A stretch of 64,000 bases of DNA from Pyrocephalus nanus (taxonomy: Eukaryota; Chordata; Aves; Passeriformes; Tyrannidae): contig CM076260.1 in NCBI GenBank assembly GCA_038380795.1, positions 4,873,533 through 4,937,532 of the forward strand, in the 5' to 3' direction. Each line of letters opens with the position of its first letter. Position 1 is the first letter of the stretch. Both the position numbers and the translations under genes were made by a program. Positions 1 through 12,000 of this stretch are shown one piece after another. The notes under the pieces were generated by a model. It saw only the letters and a program-made list of their open reading frames with translations, was not told the origin of the DNA and searched no databases.

Positions 1-746
1 CCCTACTAAAATAAACAGTAAGTAGTAACTTGGTCTCTTTAGCAAGAATCATGTGCCTTGGAAAACTGGTAAGTGGGTGGCTGGGAGCCCCTGGGTCTAC
101 ACATGACTTACTAGATACTTACAGAAGGGGTTTCTACTCCTTTTAATGGTTTTACAAAGTGTTTTCCCTTCTTTTAAAAGTAAGAGATGTCACCGCACAG
201 AGACTGACAAAATAAAATAAAATGTGACTTCTCTGAAACACATCTGGTGCTCTAAAATTTATTGTTATAGGAATGACACTCATGTGATATTGATTCTCTC
301 TGTCATATGGAGATGATCTTTGTCATTATACCATAATCTCCATTTGTGTAAATAACAGATGAACAAAGCTTTGTGTTTCAGATGAGCACATGCAAAACTG
401 TGTTTGAACCAAAAGTGGGGCATTCAGGTACATTGTACTCATTCTTAACATCAAACTAGACAGAGTAGGCCCTGATCTCAACCAGCCTTTGACTTTTAGA
501 TCTGAATATTAAGCAAATGCAGAGAAGAGTTGAAGATGATCCGCATGGTGCTCTTCACTGCTCACTGAACTGGTTAATTTCTGAGACAGTTGCATTCTCT
601 TTAAATGGGGACAAATAGGCTCTTGTGGAGCACATTTTATGACCTCCTTTATAAAAGAGAATCTACCTTGGCAGTGCTGATAGTTGTGACATGGATTTGA
701 GGAGTGTTGAGGGCATCTAGCTCAGATTTAGATATCTACAATGCTT
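1..746. other. Unique AT-rich DNA, no gene seen
   Basis: No recognisable coding exon, RNA gene or repeat. The stretch is AT-rich with frequent stops in all frames. It ends where the first CR1 copy begins. Confidence 0.55.
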
Positions 747-1174
747 AGGGCCATGAAGATGCTCAGAGAAGGCGGGCTGGGAGAACTGGGGTTATTCAGC
801 CTAGTGAAGAGAAGGATTTGAGGAGATCTTGAAGCACCTTCCAGTTCTTAAAGGAAGCTTACAAGAAGGCTGGAGAGGGATTTTTCACAAGGGCATGTAG
901 CAATAGGGCAAGGGGGAATGGTCTTCAGCTGAAGGAGGTTAGGTTTAGATTAGATATTGGGAAGAAATTCTTCCCTGTGAGAGTGGTGAGGCCCTGGCAC
1001 AGGTTGCCCAGAGAAACTGTGGACTCCCCATCCCTGGAAGTGTTCATGACAAGGCTGGATGGTGCTCTGAGTAATCTGGTCTAGTAGATGCTGTCCCTGC
1101 CCATGGCAGGAGAGTTGGAACTCCATAGTATTAAAGGTCCCTTCCAACCCAAACCATAATTCTATGATTCTCTA
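747..1174 (+). mobile_element. CR1 retrotransposon, 5'-truncated, group A 3' end
   Basis: This is the 3' part of a CR1 LINE: the 3' untranslated region, with no reverse-transcriptase coding sequence left. Landmarks in order are GGGCCATGAAGATG, a purine-rich stretch with GAAGAAATTCTTCCC, GTGGTGAGGCCCTGGCACAG, CCCATCCCTGGAAGTG, CCCTGCCCATGGCAGGAGAG, and a tail CCTTCCAACCCAAACC followed by ATTCTATGATTCT. The ATTCTATG octamers mark the 3' end, so the element lies on the + strand. It differs from other group A copies at many sites, so it is not a recent insertion. The 65-codon antisense ORF inside it is a by-product. Confidence 0.95.
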
Positions 1175-1785
1175 AGTGATGGCAATGTAACCACATCAAT
1201 CCCACTTGGTACTGCTGTAAATGACTTCCTGCAAAGCAAGGTAGGGGACAAGCTCATCCAATCTATTTCCCAGTGTCATCCTGCGATTCAAAATCATTCT
1301 TTTCCAGCCTCAGAGTTAGGGCTAAAAATTTCTTGATGTCAATAGTCTGATTTTGTCCATTAACTTCAGACACCTCAGTTCTGCTAGTGCAAAACTGTTT
1401 AGAAGGAAGATGTCATGAACAATGACATTGATATTTTACAAAGGCTGGTAAACAGTAGGGTTCCTCTAAGATCCCTAATTCCCAAATTAAGAAGCACAAC
1501 AGATTGTCATTGTGCAAACCTGCTTAAATTCAAGTGCAAATGATTTCGTGACTAAACTAAGAAAAGCAAATTTTAGCTTCGACTGCAAATAACGTATTTA
1601 TCAATTCAATGCTGAAAAAGAAAACCAAAACAAAAGTCAGCTTGAATCAATCAGAAAAAACAAAGTTTATGGTTTATTTTTCCTTTTCTATTTTAAATTT
1701 TGTGTAGAGATAACCCTTATTTGAGAGTTTAGGACCGAGAAGACAAAATGTTGCCAATTGCAACACCAACTGAAATGTGTTGATT
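1175..1785. other. Unique DNA, no gene seen
   Basis: No ORF with a recognisable domain and no interspersed repeat recognised. AT-rich throughout, leading into an A-tract. Confidence 0.5.
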
Positions 1786-1801
1786 AAAAAAAAAAAAAAA
1801 A
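1786..1801. repeat. Poly-A tract (16 A)
   Basis: Uninterrupted run of 16 A. It lies next to the start of the old CR1-like segment. In that element's orientation it would read as T at the far side of the 3' end, so it may or may not belong to it. Confidence 0.8.
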
Positions 1802-2165
1802 TCACTGTTCTGGATCAGACTAGTATCCTGTCTCCAATAGGAGCCAGAAATATATTTCTATGTACAATATTTCTTCAGAATTCTCTCCCAGCCTACAATA
1901 ACTTAGAGCTCAGGGGTTTCATGAGCTTGAAATCATGCTTTGTACTTAACTCGATGAACTTCTTGTCTATGAAGCTGTAGAGACAACACTTGAAACTATC
2001 TGAAAATTTAGCACTTTCAGTATCTGATATCAGTGTCTGTAAAGAGGGAATTCCATGGTCTGACTGCCTGTTCTATGATGAGAGGCTTTGTCTAGTTTGC
2101 TTTAAATCTCTGATCTGTTCCTTCATTGGATCCACTGTTGCACCAAGACCATTCCTTCCATGTTT
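1802..2165 (-). mobile_element. Old, diverged CR1-like LINE fragment (antisense)
   Basis: On the + strand this reads as the reverse complement of a long-decayed CR1 3' region of the type shared by turtles, crocodilians and birds. Recognised words are TGGATCAGACTAG, AGTATCCTGTCTCCAA, then GGAATTCCATGGTCTGACTG, TTTGCTTTAAATCTCTGATC and TTCATTGGATCCACTG. These parallel the known order 'GGATCAGACC..., TATCCTGTCTCC..., GAGTTCCACAGTTTGACTG..., TTGTTTTAAACCTGCTG..., TTCATTGGGTGCCCCC'. Divergence is far higher than for any other CR1 here, so this insertion is probably much older than the rest. The identification rests on remembered family features, not on an alignment. Confidence 0.55.
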
Positions 2166-2856
2166 TCTATTTATTCAATTAAAAAAACCACTATTCCCAA
2201 ACATATACAGTTTGCTGAATAAGTGTGACTCATTTCTTGCCACAAAATGGGATGAAGAAAATGCTTGTGTCAAACAACCTTCCCTCCAACTGCTGGAAGA
2301 TACCTAAGACTGGGCATCCCCTATGGCCCCCACTGCTCTCATGTGTATGGGGGAACCTTTTTGGACAGAAAGCCCCACTGTGAGGTGAAAACTGCTTTGG
2401 CATCTCAGCACATAGAGAGCAGAACTCCAATCATGGCAGCTCGTGCTGGATGGGAAAAGAAATACTTTTTTTTTAAAAAAAGCTCTCTCTGACGTTGTTT
2501 TGTGGGCAATTATGCCAAAGTTGGAAAAACTATCTCTGTGACTGAAGTCTTCCTGTATATTTCCTCTGGCTTTGCCTGAGGTCTGTGATTCGCTTTCACA
2601 CGTCTCACTGTTTTTATTGTGGTTACAATTTGTGTCATATTTCCTATATGAACCTAACTAGGAACACTGATCTTACTTCCATAGCAAAATCATTCTTAGG
2701 TGTGCTTCATAGCTCAGATCTGGCAGATGATGACATGCAAAAATGATGGAAGATATTTCTTAATTTTTTTTTCTCTCCCAGCCACTGAAAAAGACAGTGT
2801 GTCAGGCCACACAAATGCAAACACCCTTGAGAGTGTCTTAAATAAGATCACTAAAT
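2166..2856. other. Unique DNA, no gene seen
   Basis: Contains a GC-richer piece around 2280-2450 with overlapping short ORFs on both strands, none with a recognisable motif. It may be an undetected old repeat. Confidence 0.45.
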
Positions 2857-3130
2857 CAGAGAATCAGAGAATCATAGAATGGTTTGGATTGGAAGAGGTC
2901 CTAATGATCATCTCATTCCAAAACCCCTGCCGTGGACAGGGACACCTTCCACTACCCCAGGTTGCTCCAAGCCCTGTCCAGCCTGGCCTTGAACACTTCC
3001 AGGGATGGGGCAGCCACAGCTTCTCTGGGCAACCTGTGCCAGGCCCTCACCACCTTCCCAGGGAAGAATTTCCTCATCATGTCTAATTTAAATCTCTCAT
3101 CTTTTAGCTGAAAACCATTCTTCCTGGTAC
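2857..3130 (-). mobile_element. CR1 retrotransposon, 5'-truncated, group A 3' end, antisense
   Basis: The left edge has reversed octamers (AGAGAATCAGAGAATCATAG) followed by TGGTTTGGATTGGAAG, GGACAGGGACACCTTCCACT, CCAGGTTGCTCCAAGCCC, TTGAACACTTCCAGGGATGG, CTTCTCTGGGCAACCTG and AAAACCATTCTTCC. That is the reverse complement of the group A tail, so the element is on the - strand with its 3' end at 2857. A 128-codon + strand ORF (2700-3086) reads antisense through it and is not a gene. Confidence 0.93.
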
Positions 3131-6030
3131 TTGTCTGTCTCTTCTGAAGCTCTTTGTCTCACCCACGGGCAGTCAGATGTCAATGGACAGATTAAGATAA
3201 GAATTTGAGAAGCTGGTGTGAGTGTCAATGTTCATCCTTGTCCATTTTGAAGAGCAAGGAATCCTCAGAAAGAAATGAGCTTCTTGGTTCACAGATCTCT
3301 GCTGCACAGATATAAACTTCATCTAGAAGATGTTAATTATGTTCTGTTGAACCCTCTGGATAAATTGAGACACTGATTCAGAACTTGTGGATTTTAGGAA
3401 CGCTGAGCAACCTTTTTTTTGGTCTGGCTTCTAGTAGGTAATCCTCCTGTCTCCCAGGACCTAGAAGGCTCCTGGCCATTGTGTGGACATGGACTTTATT
3501 GATGCTACCTTTCAACTAAGAGCGTGGCTGTGGAGGAGGTAGAGAAGAGCTGTCTGTGGATCACCTCTCTGTTCAGAACAACCTCCTGACTTACCCCAGT
3601 GTCAACTAAAACCATCAGCAAGGAACTCTGTCATGTCAATTTACACAGAGCATATTTCTTGGGTCAGGCACGAAATCAAAATTCCTTTAAGGAAGACAAG
3701 ACTTTAAACACTTGCTTTCGGGAAAAAAAAATTAGGTCTCCAAAGGCCTTATCTCACACATGATACAGTCACAAACATCTGCTTCCGCTTCAGTTTTTCC
3801 TTCTGTTAAAAACTAAAGAGAGTGTTTCCAGATCCCTGGAGCAGCTGTCCCTTTTAAGCCAGAGACACAGCAATATGACACACACTGTTGGCCTGTGGAT
3901 GGGAAAACGCTGTGTTTAACAAAACAGACAATTTTTATCTCTTATTTTTTGGACAATCATTAGGCAAAGCAGTGGGAGTCTATTATCAGATTTTTCATAC
4001 AGTATTTTGAATTCTGAATTAGAAACAGGCAAGTGTATGGGGGAAATTTCAGGAGAGTCTCATCAATAGCAAATGTGAGATGCAAATTCAACTAAAGCCT
4101 ACAGTTTAATCCTCATTAAGGGACTCATTGGTGTCCACTTTATCAGGATAATGAGATAGAAAATAAGAGTCCCAAGGGAGACCTTAATTAGGAGTTTTGG
4201 CAGGTCTGTTAAAATGAGTGTATGATGACTGATTCAGAGCGTTTGCTGTCATTGCATTTTCCTGCTAATATGTATTTACAAATATTGGTTATATTCCTAA
4301 GCCTTAAGGTCTAGTTCAGATAGCTCTCTTCATTCTGTGATTTTTCAAATCCTTCCTCCAAATTCCTACAGGACCTTCAGTCCCTCAGACATGAAGATAC
4401 AGGTTTACTTGCAAGGCTCCTTATAAATTGTTGTGTGTCAATGGTCAGTGTGTGAAGCAGTTTGATTCTTACAAATCTGACTAAGGATAATCTTAAGGCA
4501 AAAATAGTGGAAGGAAATTCCTGGTCAGGACACAAATATTCAGTCAGCCTACAGTTCAAGATGGGGTAAATCATTTAATTTCTCTATGCCTCTGATCAGA
4601 CAAAACCTTTTTACCGTGTGCACAAACCACAAACTCTCCAGTGTTGATTGTGGCTATCAGGTGCTCCTGCAACATATCCTCCTCACATCACATCACATTC
4701 CTGTTGGACTGCAGCACATCTGCCTTCTCTGCTCTCTCCACAGCTTAGGTACTCCATGGCCATCACATTGGGCTTGGCTGCTACTTTGGCCAATTAAATG
4801 TTATTTCATGGACAGGCAAATTTCCAGCCCCTGAATGACTCTTCAGTGCTCTGACCCCAAAAGCCAGGAAGGATTTTTCAGTCAGCACAGTCAGTGGGTC
4901 AGGAATGCCCCAGGCCATCAGCTGCTGGGGTCTGGAGGATGTGCTGGAGAAATGCCTGTCTGCACCAGCCCAGTTCTTGCTGTTTTTATCATGACTCTTT
5001 TAACAGTAACTACCCAGGAACAGGCTTTCACACTAGAGGGACATTTGATCTGACTATATGAGTAATAAAATAACTTTAACCTTTTATTATTATGCTAGTA
5101 ATTAATTTTAATAACAATTTATTACTGTACTATAATTTTATGACTATAAAATGCATCAGTAACTTTTCCCTGTTCCAAGACAGAGAGTTCACATCCACAC
5201 AGATCATCTTTACTCATCCCCCACAAACCAATGACTGAATTTCCTACCAGCCACGATCCTTATGTGCAAATCACCAGATGCTATGTGGTTTTTTTGGTGG
5301 TTGGAATGGGCCAAAACCAAACAGTGAGTCCAGCAATCATTCCAGCAATGAACAATGCAGTTTGCCACATGGCAGTGCTGGGACCTGGGGCTGGCTCTGC
5401 TTTAGTAGCACAGCTGCAGATTAAAAACATTCTTCATGAAACTTCTTTGAAATCACTGATGTCAACTGCCCTTCTTGCTGCATTGGAATTTAAGAGTGCT
5501 ATAGAAAATTTTTTTTTTCCTTTTATGATTTTTTTCTTTTACAACAAAAAATTCATAAAGAAACTGAGAAAACTTGAGTAGTTAGTTGAAAACCTAGAAC
5601 AAAAAAAAATGGCTACTTAAGCATATTTAGTCTGACTAGACTAAAAATTAGTTTCATTTCCTCTGTATAGATAAATATAATACTTATACTTACTGTTGTA
5701 CAATCTTCTTGAAGGGAGTAATATGACGTGAGCAAAAAGTGAGTGAAATTCAAGCAACAATGCTTTCATTATTTAGCCCTTTAAAATGTACAGGATTGTA
5801 TTAAAGTTCTACTCCTTATTTTTGGACTACTTTCACATTTGAAGTGAGGATAATCTTCAGAGAATTGTTTGCTAGAGAGGACAGAGGGAAATGATTGACA
5901 GAATTTGACTGCCATTGTGCTAGGGAAAAGAATGCCCTGATTTGGGAGGGTGTCTGTTGGATTATCTGCGATAAGAATGCAGAGAAGAAGTTATTTCAAT
6001 TCAAATGCCTGGTATGGAACAATCAAAGGG
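3131..6030. other. Long unique AT-rich stretch, no gene seen
   Basis: About 2.9 kb with no repeat recognised. Particularly AT-rich at 5060-5155. A 116-codon ORF at 5231-5581 (+) ends in a run of F and K codons from T and A tracts and shows no known domain. I do not call it a gene. Confidence 0.5.
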
Positions 6031-6228
6031 ATTGGATTTTAGGAAAAACTTCTTCATTAAAATAGTGGCATTGTAAAAGGCTGCCCAGGGAAGTGGTGGA
6101 ATCACTGTCCCTGGAGGGATTTAAAAGAGATGAAGATGTGGTACCTGGGGACATGGTTTAGTGGTGGGGGAACCACTGGAGTTGAGGATCTTTAGAGGGC
6201 TTTTCCAGCCTTAATGATTCTATGATTC
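6031..6228 (+). mobile_element. CR1 retrotransposon, 5'-truncated, group B 3' end
   Basis: Key words in order are ATTGGATTTTAGGAAAAAC, GGCTGCCCAGGGAAGTGG, CACTGTCCCTGGAGGGATTT, GGGGACATGGTTTAGTGGTG and TTTTCCAGCCTTAATGATTC, ending TATGATTCC. The octamers at the right edge give the + orientation. The group B 3' end differs from the group A copies at 747 and 2857. Confidence 0.92.
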
Positions 6229-6320
6229 CAGATACACAGCTATAGTTATCCCATGGCTGCAATAAAAAGTGATTATGTAGGACACACTGGTTTTGTTGTC
6301 TTTGGATGATACTCCCAGGC

Positions 6321-6391
6321 TCATGGTGTGACTCTTGGTGTTGGACTCGATCCTTATGGGTCCCTTCCGACTCAGCATATTCTGTGATCCT
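6321..6391 (+). mobile_element. Short CR1 3' tail, group C
   Basis: Reads TGTGACTCTTGGTGTTGGAC, then TCGATCCTTATGGGTCCC, then CTCAGCATATTCTGTGATCC. This is the last ~70 bp of a CR1 with the 'CCCTTCCAACTCAGGATATTCTATG' type of end. It lies only ~90 bp downstream of a group B copy but is a different tail type, so it is a separate insertion. Confidence 0.82.
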
Positions 6392-7949
6392 GGCTAAAAT
6401 AATTCAGCTCAAAAAACCCTTTTGTAAGATAACATACCTTGTCTTGCTCTCTGGACAGGACCCAGGGGGGCTCAGTTCTGGCTGGGCAATCGTCCCTGCA
6501 TTGCTGGGATAGAAATAGCTGGGTTGAGGTTCCACTCTGGATGTGAGATATTTGGTTTAAGGCATCAATCCTAATTTCCAAAGCTGTCCCTGGGATGAGG
6601 ATGGTCCATAAGGCCTCTGGAGGCACATCCTGACTGTTTTTTCTTGAAACCGAGAAGTTTGAGATACCAAAGACAACAAGGTTGTCTCACTTTTCTGGCA
6701 AGGCTCCAATTTGATAATTACTATTTCACCTTTACAAATTCCCTGTGCAATTTTAATTGCAGAAGCTTACACACATGTCCCCCTTGAATTCATGGGCCAT
6801 TGCTCAAGTGTGATTCATATTTGCCACACTGACTCCCAAAATAAAGGGAATTTTGTCAAGCCTGACAGAGCAGAGGAATTTGTACTGAGGCTTTTTAGCT
6901 CTGTATTCCACACACAAGAGAAATGCTGTGTCCCCATGTGCCACCTCCAGAAAAGATCTTTGGCACAGTGATGAACAGAGATCACAGGAAGGCTTTATGT
7001 CTTCTAGACATTTATATCAGCTTGATATGATTAATATCAAGTGAAGATGTAACTTTAAAGCAATACTCTCTTACCATAATGACAAACAGAGGTCTCAATT
7101 AAATTCTATAAAAGGTCATTTATAATTGAAAAGTTTATTTTCATTCTGAATGAAAAAAGATGTGTTTTTTTCCTAATGTTAATTTGCCTTTTAATTCCAG
7201 GCAATATATCATGAGCTTTTCTCTATGAGACAGAAGATTCTTATGATTCCTGATGTTCTGTGCATGTGAAATATGAACTCAGGGTTGCCACTATTTAGCC
7301 TTGGAAATGCAGTAAAAGAGATGGAGCTTCTTCAGTTTTCCACCACAAGGTTTTCAGTGCTGACAGTAGCTTTCCACACGTTTTGCAGTTTTCCAACATC
7401 CTATTTTAATGCCTAGAGATCTGAACTCAGTAAAGTATTGATTTCTTCAGTGATGTGCTTGGAGATAAAAACCACTGCTATTCATTACTGACCCTATGTT
7501 ACATATGTAAGAACATTATTAATTCTCATCCATTCTAATTGTTTTTGCTTGCAGTTGATGATGCCCGTCTTCAGAGATTTCAGGTTGAGAAGTAGGACTT
7601 TTCTTCTAGTATTATTCAATATTATTAATTTTGTATCATTACTTAGTATTTATTATTTCTAAGAAAAAAGTATCAATTAGAAACCAAACATTTTAAACAC
7701 GTTGTTGTTAAACAGACACATTTGACTAAATATTTCAAGTCAAGTTATTTTTACCTCTGAACAATATACAGAGTTCTTTGTGGTGTATCTTTGCTTCCCA
7801 CCCAGGAACTTGCTGGAATAGCGGCTTTGTTTGTTTACAGATTTGAGGATTTATTGCTTTATTTGGTACTCCTGGGCATGCAGCAGGTAGTTAGTCAACT
7901 GTAACAGCTCCTGAATCCCAGCTGTGCCTACTAAGCACACTGAAACTTG
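6392..7949. other. Unique DNA, no gene seen
   Basis: GC-moderate at 6440-6640, AT-rich after 7000. No recognised repeat. Short ORFs on both strands carry no domain. Confidence 0.5.
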
Positions 7950-8370
7950 AGAACATTGGATCTGCTGCAGACGTTTATCCCGAAAATCCCTTATCAGAAA
8001 TCCCTGTGCTACACTGCGCCTCTAAAAACTGTATTCGTAGCAGAAGAGTTTTATTCAGCCCAAACTAGTTTTCCTCTGCACTACAAGGCACCTCTTGACA
8101 TAAGCAGTTTCTGTCTGTCTTTAAACATCCCCATTTGAGGGACAATATCGATAAGGTTATGGAAAATCAAGTGTGGAATCACCCAGACGTTTCAGATTTC
8201 CTCGAGGGTTTCCAGCAATGCTCTGCCTGTCTGAACGATGTTTGACTCCATGGTACCTGAACCAAGCTGAGTCAGAGGGACTGGAGTCGCTGATGTTTTT
8301 TATCTCTGAGCAAATACACTGTAGATGATTTCAGAATCGCCTCAGGGTCTTATTCGTGAGGTTTTAGTGA
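7950..8370. promoter_or_regulatory. CpG-retaining unique block, candidate regulatory element
   Basis: Around ten CpGs fall in ~420 bp (for example in ATCCCGAAAA, CACTGCGCC, ATTCGTAG, TATCGATAAG, CAGACGTTTC, CCTCGAGGG, GAACGATG, AGTCGCTG, AATCGCC and ATTCGTGAG). Flanking unique DNA is nearly CpG-free. A near-consensus AP-1/MARE word AGCTGAGTCAG sits near 8265-8275. CpG retention without repeats suggests constraint or hypomethylation. This is inference only; no function is visible. Confidence 0.25.
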
Positions 8371-9538
8371 GCATTGGTTACAAGGGGAAAACAGTATTAA
8401 CTAGAAACCAAACAGAAAATAACTAAACTGGGTCATTCCACAGCCAGTTATTATAAGGGCTTTCTAATCTCTCAAAGGCTTTCCTATTTCTGTCCAGACA
8501 CTGGTTTTATAAAGTGTCCCTTTGGAGAGACAACTTGCATCTTCATTTTCCACTCCTGTCTTTCACACTTCCGTGAAAGCCTTCCCAGTCATTAATCACC
8601 AGCTTGCAGCAAGACAAGCAGAACCTCTGAACCTGTCTCACACCAGAGTGCCATTAAGAAAAACAATTTATCATTTAACACAATGTTGTTCACATGTGAA
8701 GTTTATCTCTCCTAATGAGATGTTGTTCTCCATGGGTATTTTTCCCCCTATTTCATTATTATGACTCCCTTTAGGCAGGTTTCCCTTGAGTTTTAATTAT
8801 GAAAACAACACCTGTTTTCAATGCCACTCTTGGAGTTTTCATCTGCTCCAGAGAAAGCATTTGCCTCTCTGTTATCTCCAATATCTTCCAGTCTCTGCAT
8901 TGATTTCCCAGAAAATGCTGTATCGATTTTATCACTGACATTTCAGTGAATGCCTCATCTTCCTCATGCTTCCTTCTTCTGAATTTTAGAAGGCTGCACT
9001 CCCCCTTGTTCTCTCCGGGCTTCCAATTAGGGAATACCTGTGATTTTCCTTTTTGTTTTAAAACCCCTGTGTGATCAGACTTTTTGCTGCCGTGCCCTGT
9101 GCTTTTTGAACCTTCTCTGCAGGCCCTCGGGGAAATTGAAGGATTTTTTTTCTTGGTCTTCAGTCAAACCTTAAGACCTGCTGCACTATTTCTAACAATT
9201 GCTCTGCTTTTAAGCTCGACATTAAGAGTTGTTTTCATCCGTCACGTTCCTGTTGGTTGGGATTGAAGAGCCTGGTGTTGTGTCATGTTCAGTACATCCA
9301 TCAAAACATCTAATATTAAATTATGCTTGTTTTGGCTTCAAAACCATGGGCAAAATGATTCTCCTAAAGTATTCTGTATTATTCTTGTGTTAGGGTTTTA
9401 TTGCCCTAGTAATAATAAATAGTGGTGAAAAATATAGTTCTCACCTTCAGTACCGTCTGCCTTTAGCTCTTATGGAATTTTTAATCACTTTTGAGAGAAA
9501 AATAAGGTATCAAAGAGGCCAAAAGTATTATTTTTCAC

Positions 9539-9540
<2 letters not shown>
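8371..9540. other. Unique DNA, no gene seen
   Basis: Pyrimidine-rich around 8800-9080, with a few CpGs near 9015-9245. No repeat or gene recognised. Confidence 0.5.

Positions 9541-9576
<36 letters not shown>
9541..9576. repeat. (TAA)12 microsatellite
   Basis: Twelve uninterrupted TAA units. A second (TAA)12 on the same strand lies at 45651-45686. Perfect trinucleotide runs of this length are usually length-polymorphic. Confidence 0.97.
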
Positions 9577-9577
<1 letters not shown>

Positions 9578-11913
9578 GCAGTTCATGTCTAGCAACTTGC
9601 ACTGAAAGAAAAAGAAAGTCTTAGAGCACTGCCAGGGTTTTAATACTACTCCAAGGAGCTGGAAAGAATTGAGTACTAGACAAAAGATCTGTGTAGAAAT
9701 TTCTGGATTTTCCTTAAAGAAAGTGGTTTATCACACCAGCCACTGTGTCAAAGCCAAGAAATATCCTGACCTCCAGCCTTGGATAAAAGAAAGAACTGAG
9801 GAAGATCTATATCTCAAAGCACAGCCATGTATGGAGGGAGTTCAGGATCCATTTTGTCCATCACTAAACCACCTGAAGAGTGAGTTACTACTTCAAACTA
9901 GAGATTCAGCTTCCTCACGTAGCTTACAAAGATAAATAATTGAAGGATCAAGACACTGATCCAGGAAAGGATGGATCCTGCCCAGACTGGCTCTTTCAAC
10001 CCGATATCAGAAGAATCAAGCTTAGACTAAAAGTCTAATTTTTAGGTAGGCAAAGGTACATTAGGTATTTTCCCTAAATCTTACTAACAGGAGCAGTTTC
10101 AGGTATAATAGTCATATTCCAAATCTGATTACTTAGCCTGGTACAATAAAATATCACTGAAATTTTAATAGAACACACATCATCACCCCTCCTTTCATCC
10201 CTCATGTAATGATTGTATTAACAGTCAATTCCCTGTGTTCCCACCTGATTGTCACAAAAAAAACAAACAATCTCAGGAAAACAATATTTGCAATGTTTAC
10301 TTTATCCATTTTTCTAGGTTTTTTCCAGCTGAAAAAGTTAAAACTTATGCTATGACTGTTTTTTCTTTCTTTTCTGTTAGTGATGAGTCAAAGAAACTCA
10401 GTTTTCACTGTGGATTTTTTGGATCAGTGTTACCTGATCTGTTAGATAATTAGAGATAGGATCCATAAGCATTTTGCACCTTCACTGAAAATAAACAAGT
10501 GATTGAAATTAATGCAGATTTAGATTAAAAATAAACAAAGAAACAGATGGATAGAGAAACACTGGAAGAGTTTTATAATAAAATTTTATCTTAACCTCCT
10601 TCCTTCCCTCTTCTCCACCTTCTTCTCTTCCTTCCAGACCTTGTCTCTTTTGAAATACATCTAAAATCCTGTGAGGACAGATCTTTAATTTTGTAGTTTA
10701 TCTGCAGAAACCTAGTTTTGAATGTATGTGCATATTTGTGTATGTATATATTTATATATTAATATAAATAATGATTTCTGGGACCAGCTAAAAAGTATTT
10801 TTTATTTAATTGAATATCCATGTAATTAAACTATTCTGCCCCTAAAAATGATGGTTTCATTGTTTTTAATTTTCTTCTGAATATTTTGAAGGCCTAGAAT
10901 AATAAAGGTGAGTTTAAATAAAGGAGAAAAGTATATTTAAATAAACTTGAAAACACAGGATTAGTAGACTTTTCAGTTTATTTGGAAATTTGTTGTCCTA
11001 ACTCTTCTTTGCTGTCCCAGTGGCAGATGATAATTTCTGTTTAGGGATGGTCATGAGCAGCATCTTTGTATCTTTGCTGCAACTTAAAATAAATATGGCA
11101 AGTTCCCCTCAAAGGATATTAATATAAATGTAAACCTGCATTCTGATTTCTCTCATGGTTCTTCTGAGCTCTTACATTCAGGTGAGCAAAAGAAGCATGA
11201 AATTTTCCTCAGCCATACAGGATTTCTTGAGTACATCCCAATTCCTATACTAGCGTGTTTTTTTCCAAATTGTCCTACTTTTCCAAGTACCATCATAGAG
11301 CAACATGTTTCCCCTTCAAGCTGTTGGCAAAATTCATTTGGTACTACTATTTTTATGCTTTGTGTTGTATTTAGCCAGCAATGATACTTTGGGGTAAAAT
11401 CCATGGTATATTAGGATTATCACTAGGAGGGAGGGGGCTGACTATTACTACTGAAAAAAACAAACAAGAAAACAAACAAAAAAAATCTGAGGCCGAGGGT
11501 TTTCAGGAGAAAAGAGAAGCCTTAATTACAGCAGAAAATTTCAGATACACTGGAAAGCTGATGAAAAGCCTTAAGGGCCATCTATTGTGGTAAATGTAAT
11601 AGTGGATTATATGGGAGAGGAGTTTGTGTAGCTGGATGATAAAAAAGAAGCTGAAGAACCTTGCAGTGGAGATTTCACTTCTGGGAACGTTTACAAGCTG
11701 TGGCATTAGAAGTCAATTTTTTTTCCCCAATAGGTTCATAACAAGTCCTGTAGCCCATGGTTCAGGTTTTTCCTAGAATCTGGAAAGCAGGAATGTAGTG
11801 AAAAATTAAGTGAAACAGAAAGCAATACAGGAAGAAGATTTCTTAGTCTTTTGAAAGTTTTCCAAGCTTTGAGCAATTTGCTATAAATTCACTTACTCCA
11901 TTAACATGAACAT
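9577..11913. other. Unique AT-rich DNA, no gene seen
   Basis: An 88-codon + ORF (9669-9935) has balanced composition, but its residues match no family I know and it lacks a convincing splice acceptor. TA/TG-rich low complexity lies at 10720-10775. No CR1 recognised. Confidence 0.5.
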
Positions 11914-12000
11914 GAACCTGGTCTAGTGGAAGGTGTCCCCGCTCATGGCATGGGGGATCCCTTTCTAACCCAAACCATTCCCTGGTTCTATGATTCTATG
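11914..12000 (+). mobile_element. Short CR1 3' tail, group A
   Basis: AACCTGGTCTAGTGGAAGGT is followed by GTCCCCGCTCATGGCATGGG and CTAACCCAAACCATTCC. It ends with the octamers TTCTATGATTCTATG, exactly at 12000, which gives the + orientation. Only the last ~87 bp of the element is present, as expected from strong 5' truncation. Confidence 0.92.

Noticed and set aside
2700..3086. 128-codon + ORF
   Set aside because: Most of it is the antisense reading of a CR1 tail (QNPCRGQGHLPLPQ...-type translation common to all such copies).
4550..4620. MIR-like phrase (AAATCATTTAATTTCTCTATGCCTC)-type similarity to an old SINE
   Set aside because: Only a ~25-bp loose resemblance; MIR is chiefly mammalian and nothing else of the element is present. 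The phrase is described only by its first and last words at 4569-4592.
5231..5581. 116-codon + ORF
   Set aside because: The second half is F/K runs from T and A tracts, and the first half has no known motif. Length is within chance for 64 kb.
7021..7041. Perfect 8-bp inverted repeat CTTGATAT-5-ATATCAAG
   Set aside because: Short AT-rich hairpins of this size are expected by chance in 64 kb. No associated RNA-gene features.
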